A stretch of DNA of 13,522 nucleotides from JAYOFM01 sp038117225 (lineage in GTDB: Bacteria > Pseudomonadota > Alphaproteobacteria > Rhodospirillales > Casp-alpha2): positions 1-13,522 of the forward strand of contig JAYOFM010000106.1 in the NCBI GenBank assembly GCA_038117225.1, read 5' to 3'. Positions 6,452 through 13,522 of the stretch are shown piece after piece. Position numbers and translations under genes: made by a program. Position 1 is the first letter of the stretch. Each line of letters opens with the position of its first letter. The notes below the pieces were generated by a model. The model saw only the letters and a list, made by a program, of their open reading frames with translations. It did no database searches and had not been told where the DNA came from.

Positions 6452-7693
6452 ATGGACGCCGCCGCCGTTCAACGCATGCGCGACATCATGACCGGAAGCC
6501 GGGCGCAGCAGTTCGACTTTCTCAAGCAGTTGGTGCGCCTGCCGTCGGAGAATCCGCCGGGGCACGGCGCCGCGCACGCGGAACATATCGGCCGCCTGCT
6601 GGAGGATCTCGGCTTTACGATTGAGCGCCACCCGGTTCCGCCCGACATGTGCGACGCGCGCGGTGTTTCCAGCGTCATCAATCTGGTGGTCCGCCATAGC
6701 TTCGGCGACGGTCCGGTGATCGCCCTGCAAGCCAATGGCGATACCGCGCCCGCCGGCAAGGGCTGGAAGCATGATCCCTTCGGCGCGGCCATCGAAAACG
6801 GTTTCATGTACGGCCGCGGCGCCGTCGCCTCCAAGGGTGACATCGCCGCCTTCGCCTACGCTGCCCACGCGCTGATCGAGGCGGCGCCGGAAAGCCTGGC
6901 CGGTACCCTGGAGCTGCATTTCACCGGTGACGGGGAAACCGGCGGCCGGCTCGGCCCGCAATGGCTTTTGGAAAACGACATCGTCAAGCCGGATATGGTC
7001 ATTGGCGGCGGCCTGACCCACGCCATCGTCACCCACGCCGCCGGCTATTTGCAGCTGGACGTGGAACTGCGCGGCCTATCCGCGCCGGCGTTCCGCGCCG
7101 AGGATGGCCGCGACGCGCTGGAGGTGGCGACCAAGGTGATGACGACGCTCTACGGCCTCCGGCGCGGCTTCGCCGCCACGGTATCGGAAATCCCCGGCTG
7201 CGGCTCGCCGAAATTGCTGGTCGGCGCCGTCGAGGGCGGCACCGGCATCGCCAAGGTGCCCGACAACGTGGTGTTGAAAATCGGTCGGCGGTTGATCCCC
7301 GACGAGGATTTGGATGCGGTGGAGCGCCAGCTGACTAACATCATCGGCAACACAGTCGCCAAGACCTCCGGCGTGCTGTGCCGCATTCGCCGCCGTCAGT
7401 TGATGCCGCCGATGATGCCGCTCGACGGCACCCGGCCGATGATCGACGTGTTGAGCCGCCATTGCCAGGCAGTGACCGGCACGGCCCCGCTGACCCGCGG
7501 CGTGCCGTGGGACGCCGACGGCCGCCACTATGCGGCGCGCGGCATTCCGACTCTGCTTTATGGCGCCGGCCCGGCCGATCCGGCGGACGCTAACATCGGC
7601 GGACCCGAGGAACAGCTGTTCCTCGATGATCTGCGTCAGGCGACCGAGGTGGTTGCCCTGAGCGTCGCCGACCTGCTGACGCCGCGATCGTAG
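6452..7693 (+). CDS. M20-family peptidase paralogue with degenerate active site, possible pseudoenzyme
   Basis: 413 residues; ATG 6452 has a strong AAGGAGG Shine-Dalgarno. The fold signature is clear: a catalytic-domain start (FDFLKQLVRLPSENPPG), GWKHDPFGAAI, YGRGAVASKGD, GGRLGPQWLL, a dimerisation domain with GCGSPKLLVGAVEGG, and a C-terminal DGRHYAARGIPTLLYGAGP. It resembles the M20 branch I recall with SK-D in place of DMKG. Against typical M20 enzymes, key residues are changed: the metal His of GHxD is N95 (ANGD), the base Glu of DEE is G161 (DGE), GEPT is GGGL (185-188), the lid His of SAH is P212, and the C-terminal His is G383 (NIGG). D97 and E162 remain. The reading frame is intact and codon use matches argE, so it is probably expressed. 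Hydrolysis by the normal mechanism is doubtful; it may bind a ligand or a partner, or use another mechanism. Confidence 0.85.
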   Translation: MDAAAVQRMRDIMTGSRAQQFDFLKQLVRLPSENPPGHGAAHAEHIGRLLEDLGFTIERHPVPPDMCDARGVSSVINLVVRHSFGDGPVIALQANGDTAPAGKGWKHDPFGAAIENGFMYGRGAVASKGDIAAFAYAAHALIEAAPESLAGTLELHFTGDGETGGRLGPQWLLENDIVKPDMVIGGGLTHAIVTHAAGYLQLDVELRGLSAPAFRAEDGRDALEVATKVMTTLYGLRRGFAATVSEIPGCGSPKLLVGAVEGGTGIAKVPDNVVLKIGRRLIPDEDLDAVERQLTNIIGNTVAKTSGVLCRIRRRQLMPPMMPLDGTRPMIDVLSRHCQAVTGTAPLTRGVPWDADGRHYAARGIPTLLYGAGPADPADANIGGPEEQLFLDDLRQATEVVALSVADLLTPRS

Positions 7694-7785
7694 TTCCGTC
7701 GGCCTGATCCCAATTACCGGGTTTCGTTGCGCCGGGCTGTCGGTCACCGGCACTTGGAGACAATCACCGTAGCCATCGTTGACCG

Positions 7786-9504
7786 ATGATCGATTGCGCT
7801 TCAACATCATGTCCCATGGGCGGAAATACTCACGATCCGGCACTTGAATGCACCGATGACGTTGGAACGGCGAACCATGGCGCCGGGAGGACGCTTCAAT
7901 CGGCCGAGGACCGACTTCGCGAGGCCCTTGGCATGATGGCCGATGGTTTCGCCATCTACGACCCCGAGGGACGCCTCGAGTACTGCAATGATAGTTTCCG
8001 TCGCATCAACGGTTACAGCGAAGCGGACACGGAACCGGGTGTGGCGACCTATGATCGCCTGGGCCAGCTGGACGAAAAAAATTCGACCATTGATCACAAA
8101 CCGCTCAGCTTCCCACAGCGTCTTGCGCAGCTTCGCCGCGACGGCACCAACGTGGTCGTTCAGTATCACGGAGACGGCGTTTACGAGCGTCACCAGTCCG
8201 CAACGCCCTCGGGGGGTATGACGAGTCTGCTGACCGACGTCACCACGCGCCATCGATTGGAATTGATACAGCAGGGCCGAAATAATGTTTTGGAACTGCT
8301 GGCGACGGGTCATCCTTTGGCCGACGTTCTCGTTGCCTTGGTCCAGAGCTGCGAGGCCGTTAATCGAAATATGCTCGGTTCGGTGCTGCTCATGGACGAG
8401 GGCGGAACGCATCTTCTACTTGGTGCAGCGCCCAGTCTGCCAAAATTCTATAACGATGCTATCCATGGCGTTGAAATCGGTGACGGGGTTGGCTCCTGCG
8501 GCACTGCGGCCTTTGTCGGAAAAACGGTGATCGTCGAGGACATTTCGACCCATCCCTATTGGGTTGAATACCGCGATCTCGCGATGCAGGCCGGTCTCAA
8601 GGCCTGTTGGTCTCAGCCGATATTTTCCGCCAACGGAAAAGTCCTTGGGACTTTTGCCATGTATTACAGAGATATCTGCAAACCGACCGAAGGCGAGCTT
8701 AATTACGTCAGCGACACGGCCAATCTCGCCGGCATCGCCATCGACTCTCATCGAACGGAAACGGCCCGCCGCTTGGCGCTGGCCAAGGCCGAACAAGCCA
8801 ATCTCGCGAAGTCGGAGTTTCTGGCGACAATGAGCCACGAATTACGCACACCCCTGAACGCGATTTTAGGATTTAGCGATATGCTGCGCGGCCACGACCT
8901 TGGTCCCAATTTGGCAGATAGATATCAGGAATATGCCGCCGATATTCATGACAGTGGTGTGCACCTATTGGCGCTCATAAACGACGTCCTGGATATCTCG
9001 GCGATCGAGGCCGGCAAGCGGATTTTCGGTGAAGAAGAGATCGCCATCGGTGACGTATTGAGGAGTTGTGTTAAAAACGTTGAGCCGCTGGCCGACAAAG
9101 GCGGTATCGAGCTGTCATGTGAGATTCCGGACAACCTGCCGTCGATTTATGCCGACAAGCGATCCGTAACCCAGATTGTCCTCAATCTAATTTCCAACGC
9201 CATCAAATTCACCAACCCGACAGGAACGGTTGTTGTTACGGCAACGTCGACGGACAGGAATATCGGCTTCATGGTGAGAGATACTGGCGTCGGAATCCCG
9301 TCCGAAAAATTACCCAACATAACTGAGCCGTTTTCTCGAGGTGATGGTGAGCCGCTGGTGACTCAAGAAGGAATGGGCCTCGGGCTGTCGATCGTCAAAT
9401 CGCTGGTCGATGCCCACGGCGGGAATTTGAACATTGAAAGCAAGGTCGGAACCGGAACGACAGTGTCCGTGACATTTCCATTTCCAGGCAATGCTCCCAG
9501 TTGA
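7786..9504 (+). CDS. Cytoplasmic sensor histidine kinase (PAS-GAF-HisKA-HATPase)
   Basis: 572 residues with no transmembrane segment or signal peptide, so it senses inside the cell. Order: a short N-terminal tail; a PAS domain of the PAS-7 type (about 45-155, MMADGFAIYDPEGRLEYCN); a GAF domain (about 178-320, with GDGVGSCGTAAF and HPYW); a short coiled linker; HisKA with phospho-acceptor H351 in FLATMSHELRTPLNAI; and HATPase_c with the N box (N471, NLISNAIKFT), DTGVGI (499-504), EPFSR (514-518) and GMGLGL (529-534). All kinase boxes are intact. There is no receiver domain and no response regulator in the window, so it is an orphan kinase. The start is uncertain: ATG 7786 is the first after an in-frame stop and lacks a Shine-Dalgarno, and ATG 7816 is an alternative. 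The signal is unknown. Codons are less GC-rich than in the flanking genes. Confidence 0.92.
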   Translation: MIDCASTSCPMGGNTHDPALECTDDVGTANHGAGRTLQSAEDRLREALGMMADGFAIYDPEGRLEYCNDSFRRINGYSEADTEPGVATYDRLGQLDEKNSTIDHKPLSFPQRLAQLRRDGTNVVVQYHGDGVYERHQSATPSGGMTSLLTDVTTRHRLELIQQGRNNVLELLATGHPLADVLVALVQSCEAVNRNMLGSVLLMDEGGTHLLLGAAPSLPKFYNDAIHGVEIGDGVGSCGTAAFVGKTVIVEDISTHPYWVEYRDLAMQAGLKACWSQPIFSANGKVLGTFAMYYRDICKPTEGELNYVSDTANLAGIAIDSHRTETARRLALAKAEQANLAKSEFLATMSHELRTPLNAILGFSDMLRGHDLGPNLADRYQEYAADIHDSGVHLLALINDVLDISAIEAGKRIFGEEEIAIGDVLRSCVKNVEPLADKGGIELSCEIPDNLPSIYADKRSVTQIVLNLISNAIKFTNPTGTVVVTATSTDRNIGFMVRDTGVGIPSEKLPNITEPFSRGDGEPLVTQEGMGLGLSIVKSLVDAHGGNLNIESKVGTGTTVSVTFPFPGNAPS

Positions 9505-9582
9505 TTGATCGATCTTGAATGTTGGGAATGGATCGCAAAGCGAGCCTCACGGTCAGAACACCAAATTATGCGATCCCGCGGC

Positions 9583-11709
9583 CTAATCCTGATCCCGCTC
9601 GTCGAGTTCCTTGGTGATCCAGCGGTGCAGCGCCGCGGGCGATGCGGCCGACGGGGCCAGGGCCACGGTTAAAGGCGCGAGGGCACCGTGGCGCGATAGC
9701 ACGACCACCGTGATCGGTTGGCGGATGCCGTAGGACGGGGATTGCCAGCCGTCTTCTAGGGTCAGGGTCCAGTCACCGGGCGCGGTATGGACGAAATGAA
9801 AATCTCCGCCCGACGCCTTGAGCAGCAAGCGACCGGCCTCGGTTTGGTGGGCGGCGATGCCGGGGGCGAGGTGGAAGGGGATGCGGACGGCGTGCACGCC
9901 AGTACCCTCGAACTGATCGTGGATCAATAACGCGTGGCGGCGCTTGTCGAGCACTACCCGACGTAACGGCGTCACCGGTTGCGCCAGCCGATGGTAGCCG
10001 GAATGGGCGGCGACCAGAATGTCGCGTTCGTCCGACGTCGACCAGCGCCGCACCTCCGGCGTCGCGTCGTCGTGCAGGGTGAACAGCATTGCCGGGTCGA
10101 CCAACCGGTTGATCTCGGCGCCATCGACCATCGGCGTGTTGTGGCTGGCGGTGGCGCGAAAGCGGTTCCGCGCCTCGGCGTCGGCGGTATAGACGTAGGC
10201 GCCGCAATCGGTGAGCAGGGGGGTGCCGGCGAGGCAGGCCTCGAGGCCCAGGCAGTCATTGTGGCCGTGACCGCCACGACCGGCCATGCCGACCGGTCCG
10301 GCGTCGATGAATACGTGATCGCCGGCACCGCGCATGATGTACACCCCGGCCGCGCCAAAGTGTCGCGAGCGATTGGCCGCCCCGTCGGATGTCGAGGCGG
10401 CGCCGGCGGCGCGATCGCCGAACCACCAGAAGGATTCTGTATGCGGCCCGCCGCCGGTCGCGCGCAGTTCATCGTCGTCGAGCACGTGCGCGGCCAGGGC
10501 CGGTAGGTAGCGATGATCGTTCTTGGCCTGCCCGCCGAGCGGCAGGGCGCGGCCGTCATCGGCGTCGCCCCATAGCGGCGCAGTGCCATCCGGCCGGGTA
10601 TAGGCTGCGGCGAAACGCGCCATACCGCCGAGCCGCCCGGCATAATCCGGCTCAATCGTCTCGCCGGTGCCGCGCCGCGCCGCCGCCGCCATCACGAACA
10701 ATTCCATCACCAGCCGGTGGTAGCCGGTGGAGGCCTCGAAATTGGCGCCGTCGGGGCCGACCTGGCACATGATTTCGGCCTTCAAATGCCGCCAGCCTGT
10801 ATCGCGCCAGCGCCGCGTTTCCGGTGTTTCCGCCAACCCGTGGCCGAGTACGACGAGGGCAGCCAGATCGGTCGCCAGGTGATTGCCGCCGACGTCGGAC
10901 CATTCCAGGTGGCGAGAAACGAAATCGCCGTGAATGACCAGCAGTCTCAGCGCCCGCTCGCGGAACGCGCCGTCTTGCCATGCGGTTGCCGCGTGGAAGA
11001 CGCGGCAGAACCACAACAGCGACAGCGCCCTGAGCGCCACGTCCATGGCGCAGGCCCAGTTGACGCCACGCGCCGGCGGGTTGGCCTCATCCCATTCGAT
11101 GATGATGTCGCGCACGAGGACCGCGTGGCGGTCGTCGCCGTCGAGCAGGTAAGCCTGACCGGCCGGCAGCAGCCATTGCAGCCGTGACAATTCCCACGGC
11201 ACCTTGACGTCGCTGGGCAGGCCGAAGCCGCGCAGGTCGAGCCGGCGCGGCGCCACCAGGGGCCAGCGATGGCCGCTCTTGAAATCCACGTGCCAGTCGA
11301 TCGGTGTCGCCAGTTGCACCGGCCCCGATCCCAGCAGATCGACCCGGCGTTCATGCGCCATCTCGGCGGCGGCGAGCACGCGGGCACGTTCGTCATCGCC
11401 CAGGCGTTCCAGCGCCGGTTTCGCCGGCGGGTTGGTGACGAAGGGTGACGGTGCATCGGCCACGTGCCGCCAAGCCGTGTTCAGGTCACCTGCACCGAGG
11501 CGGCGGGCGAGGGCGGCGCCCCGCAGCCGCCGGTATTGCCGGGGCGCCATCCAGGGCTCGCTATAGCCGCGCAGAATTCGTGCGGCGAAGCGCCTGGTGC
11601 CCACGGGCCCCATGCGACGGATGCGACGCAATGCTTCGGCGATACGGGAGATCACGGTGACAGGGTCCTCGACCACATTGGGGCGCGGCCAGCGCGGCAC
11701 GCCCGCCAT
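9583..11709 (-). CDS. Heparinase II/III-family protein, predicted polysaccharide lyase
   Basis: 708 residues from ATG 11709; a GTG at 11718 adds three. It has the two-part build of heparinase II/III and alginate-lyase-like proteins: a helical toroid (roughly 80-420) followed by a beta-sandwich domain (about 445-700). Residues matching the beta-elimination site of related lyases are present: GGNH (N276, H277), TGYH (Y330) and GHGHND (H481, H483), plus a conserved ATASHNT segment. No signal peptide is evident; the N-terminus is basic with repeated RR, so location is unclear (cytoplasmic, or exported by another route). The substrate is likely an acidic polysaccharide; the divergent FkbM and polymerase-like genes suggest it trims or degrades the cell's own surface polymer. 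It also resembles the alphaproteobacterial heparinase-like genes often found by purH, but purH is not seen here. Confidence 0.85.
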   Translation of the reverse strand: MAGVPRWPRPNVVEDPVTVISRIAEALRRIRRMGPVGTRRFAARILRGYSEPWMAPRQYRRLRGAALARRLGAGDLNTAWRHVADAPSPFVTNPPAKPALERLGDDERARVLAAAEMAHERRVDLLGSGPVQLATPIDWHVDFKSGHRWPLVAPRRLDLRGFGLPSDVKVPWELSRLQWLLPAGQAYLLDGDDRHAVLVRDIIIEWDEANPPARGVNWACAMDVALRALSLLWFCRVFHAATAWQDGAFRERALRLLVIHGDFVSRHLEWSDVGGNHLATDLAALVVLGHGLAETPETRRWRDTGWRHLKAEIMCQVGPDGANFEASTGYHRLVMELFVMAAAARRGTGETIEPDYAGRLGGMARFAAAYTRPDGTAPLWGDADDGRALPLGGQAKNDHRYLPALAAHVLDDDELRATGGGPHTESFWWFGDRAAGAASTSDGAANRSRHFGAAGVYIMRGAGDHVFIDAGPVGMAGRGGHGHNDCLGLEACLAGTPLLTDCGAYVYTADAEARNRFRATASHNTPMVDGAEINRLVDPAMLFTLHDDATPEVRRWSTSDERDILVAAHSGYHRLAQPVTPLRRVVLDKRRHALLIHDQFEGTGVHAVRIPFHLAPGIAAHQTEAGRLLLKASGGDFHFVHTAPGDWTLTLEDGWQSPSYGIRQPITVVVLSRHGALAPLTVALAPSAASPAALHRWITKELDERDQD

Positions 11710-11812
11710 TCTACCCACCGGGCGCCGCTTGGCGAGAGCGGAGCGGGGGTTCCGCGTCGGCGCGTGCGTCCCGGTGTTTCCTTTTCAAGCGGCTTAGGGT
11801 ATTCGGAGCGGC

Positions 11813-12820
11813 ATGATTGGCAACGATTTTTTCCGCGATACGCCGATGGCGCCACTGTTCGAGCACTTCGGACTGATCGCCGTCGATGTCGGCTCGCGCG
11901 GCGGCTTCGATCCGGACCTGCTGCCGGCCGCCTGGGTGACCACGGTGATCGGCTTCGAGCCGGAGCCGGAAGCCTTCGACAGCCTCAACAGCATGCCGTC
12001 GGCGCCGTGGAAATCGGTTCGGCTGCTGCCCTACGCGGTCGCCGGCAGCGATGGTGAACGCACCCTGCACGTGCCGCGGGATCCGCAGGGTGCCTCGCTG
12101 CTGGTTCACGATCAGGACATCGGCCGCCGCTTCGGCGTCGAGGACCTGTTCGAGATCGCCGAGACCTTTCAGGTCGATACCCGCAGCCTCGACTCGCTGT
12201 TTACCGAGCATGAGCTCGACGCGCCGCACTACATCAAGCTCGACGTGGAGGGCGCCGAGCTGGAGGTGCTGGAAGGCGCCGATGGACTGCTGGACGACGT
12301 GCTGGCGATCAAGACCGAAGCCGGTTTCATGCGGTTTCGCCATGATCAGCCGCTGGCATGGGATCTGATCCGCCATCTCGACGAACGCGGTTTCGAGTTG
12401 ATGGATATCCTTAACATGCACCGTTGGCGCCGCCGTTCCAGCGTGCCGGCACCGTTCATGCAGCGCCACGATCCGGCGTTCTCCAAGGGCCAAGCGGTAC
12501 AGGCTGATCTGTTATTTCTGAAGCGGCCCGAGGCGCTTCCGACGGACAATGTCGACGCACGCATTCGCACGGCCCTGCTGGCGGCGGTGTTCGGGCACCT
12601 GGATACGGCACGTGCCTTGATTACCGATGACGCGGTCGACGCGCGTTTGGCGCGGACGCCGGGCGACGGTGGACTCGGTTTCAATCCGGGCGGCGCGATC
12701 GCGCTGCTGGACGCCGCGTCGCGCGCCCATGGGCGGCGCACGGGCCTCGCGGCGATCCGCCAGGGCCTCAGAAAACTGGTGCCGCTGCTGCGATCCGTGA
12801 CCACGGGACTGCCCGGCTGA
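11813..12820 (+). CDS. FkbM-type SAM-dependent methyltransferase
   Basis: 335 residues; ATG 11813 with CGGAG four bases upstream. The Rossmann core shows the SAM-binding motif VDVGSRGG (24-31), the acidic ribose-contact strand GFEPEP (47-52), and the FkbM signature KLDVEGAELEVLEGA (142-156). FkbM enzymes O-methylate sugars or other hydroxyls and are common in polysaccharide and secondary-metabolite loci. After the core (to about 250), a C-terminal segment of about 85 residues, mostly helical with many Ala and Arg, has no family I recognise. The stop overlaps the start of the next gene (TGATG), which implies coupled translation, and the divergent lyase supports a role in a surface polysaccharide. 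The exact acceptor cannot be read from sequence. Confidence 0.9.
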   Translation: MIGNDFFRDTPMAPLFEHFGLIAVDVGSRGGFDPDLLPAAWVTTVIGFEPEPEAFDSLNSMPSAPWKSVRLLPYAVAGSDGERTLHVPRDPQGASLLVHDQDIGRRFGVEDLFEIAETFQVDTRSLDSLFTEHELDAPHYIKLDVEGAELEVLEGADGLLDDVLAIKTEAGFMRFRHDQPLAWDLIRHLDERGFELMDILNMHRWRRRSSVPAPFMQRHDPAFSKGQAVQADLLFLKRPEALPTDNVDARIRTALLAAVFGHLDTARALITDDAVDARLARTPGDGGLGFNPGGAIALLDAASRAHGRRTGLAAIRQGLRKLVPLLRSVTTGLPG

Positions 12821-13522
12821 TGGGCGAGACCTCGGCGGTGCCGGATGCCATGGCCGCGGATCGGCATCGCGCGGCCCTGGTGCCAGAACGTTGGGTCAAT
12901 CCGCTCACTGGGGTCGCGACGGCGCTGGCCAGTCTCGCGCTTTACATCTGGCGCCCCGAACACGTGACCTCCGTGCACTCGGTATTCGTCATCGTTTGCC
13001 TATGGGTGACGGTCGGCGGCTGTCTTTGGTGGTATGCGAACAGGGTTGAGTCCGTGCTGCCGTTGTTTCCCCTATCACTGGTGATTTATTTCATCTCCTT
13101 TCCGTTGGCGCTGTATTTCCACGGCTACATTTGGGGGCCAGGCGTTCGTCCGATCTTCCTTGCATATGAGGCTGCCAATTTTCAGGAGTTTGGCAGCGTA
13201 AAGGCGCTGGCGTTGGTTTTCGTCGGGATGTCGATGTACGTCGCGGGTTTCACTCTGTTTCGCAGCCGTCTGGCGTCCAAATTACCAAACTTCCGATTGC
13301 CGAGGCATTATTCGAGCGGCCGTTTACGTCTGTTGTGTTGGTTGTTGATTATCGCGCATCTCGCTTACGTTGGCGTGCCGGCGATCCAGCAAATTCCGTC
13401 TATCGGCCAATTTCTCATTCCGGCCGGTTTCGTCGGAATCAGTGTGCTTTTTTATCTGAGGTCACAGGGCGTCGTTAGCAATCTGGAGGCTGTGGCCGCA
13501 CTCGTTGCGCTGATCACCGGAT
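12820..13522 (+). CDS. Multi-spanning membrane protein, probable polysaccharide polymerase or ligase (partial)
   Basis: 234 codons are present; the gene continues past the right edge. It starts at ATG 12820, sharing its A with the FkbM stop. After a ~25-residue cytoplasmic N-terminus come about seven hydrophobic segments: near residues 28-44, 54-74, 80-100, 126-146, 170-186, 195-213 and 220-234. A polar extracytoplasmic loop with GYIWGPGVRP (102-111) lies after helix 3. This layout and the neighbours suggest a Wzy-like polymerase or O-antigen-ligase-type protein, but no diagnostic motif is visible, so the function is inferred from context. Codons are noticeably poorer in G and C than in the FkbM gene (TTT, ATT, TTG and GTT are frequent), as is often seen for polymerases in exchanged polysaccharide loci. 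Confidence 0.75.
   Translation, partial: MGETSAVPDAMAADRHRAALVPERWVNPLTGVATALASLALYIWRPEHVTSVHSVFVIVCLWVTVGGCLWWYANRVESVLPLFPLSLVIYFISFPLALYFHGYIWGPGVRPIFLAYEAANFQEFGSVKALALVFVGMSMYVAGFTLFRSRLASKLPNFRLPRHYSSGRLRLLCWLLIIAHLAYVGVPAIQQIPSIGQFLIPAGFVGISVLFYLRSQGVVSNLEAVAALVALITG

Noticed and set aside
7694..7785. Possible terminator or promoter between the M20 paralogue and the kinase
   Set aside because: Only short CCGG-type pairings with long loops and no T-tract; no recognisable -35/-10 pair.
9505..9582. Bidirectional terminator between the converging kinase and lyase genes
   Set aside because: GATCGATC and short GC repeats are present, but no stable hairpin followed by T residues on either strand.
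11711..12493. 260-codon open frame antisense to the FkbM gene
   Set aside because: It overlaps the well-supported FkbM motifs on the other strand and has no family-like motif of its own.

Overview
The window is GC-rich DNA with tightly packed genes on both strands. Gene content and codon use suggest an alphaproteobacterium of the Rhodospirillales type; this is an inference, because there is no rRNA or marker gene here. I saw no tRNA, rRNA, CRISPR array, transposase or phage gene.

Left part (1-3156): a BT1/folate-biopterin-type MFS transporter on the minus strand runs off the left edge and has an in-frame TAA about 175 codons after its start. Next come a 94-residue exported protein (minus), a 343-base stretch with no recognisable gene, and an intact ZntB-like zinc transporter (minus). 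Divergent from zntB is a small exported protein of unknown function whose reading frame is broken by a frameshift. Two clearly protein-like reading frames are therefore damaged within about 3 kb, from either real gene decay or sequence error.

Middle (3171-9504): a 501-residue MFS transporter (plus) converges on a single-domain PilZ protein (minus), which lies 53 bases downstream of an argE-type acetylornithine deacetylase (minus). Divergent from argE is a second M20-family protein (plus). It keeps the M20 fold signature but has lost most of the usual metal-binding and catalytic residues, so it may be a pseudoenzyme. A cytoplasmic PAS-GAF-HisKA-HATPase histidine kinase follows on the plus strand with no response regulator next to it.

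Right part (9583-13522): this looks like the edge of a surface or exopolysaccharide locus. A large heparinase II/III-type polysaccharide lyase (minus) is divergent from a FkbM-type methyltransferase (plus). The methyltransferase is translationally coupled (TGATG overlap) to a multi-spanning membrane protein, probably a polysaccharide polymerase or ligase, cut by the window edge. Base composition falls clearly on entering this last gene, as is common for polymerase genes of such loci.

I do not see a convincing new multi-gene system. The points most worth a second look are the degenerate M20 paralogue beside argE, the hairpin that covers the PilZ ribosome binding site, and the two broken genes on the left.
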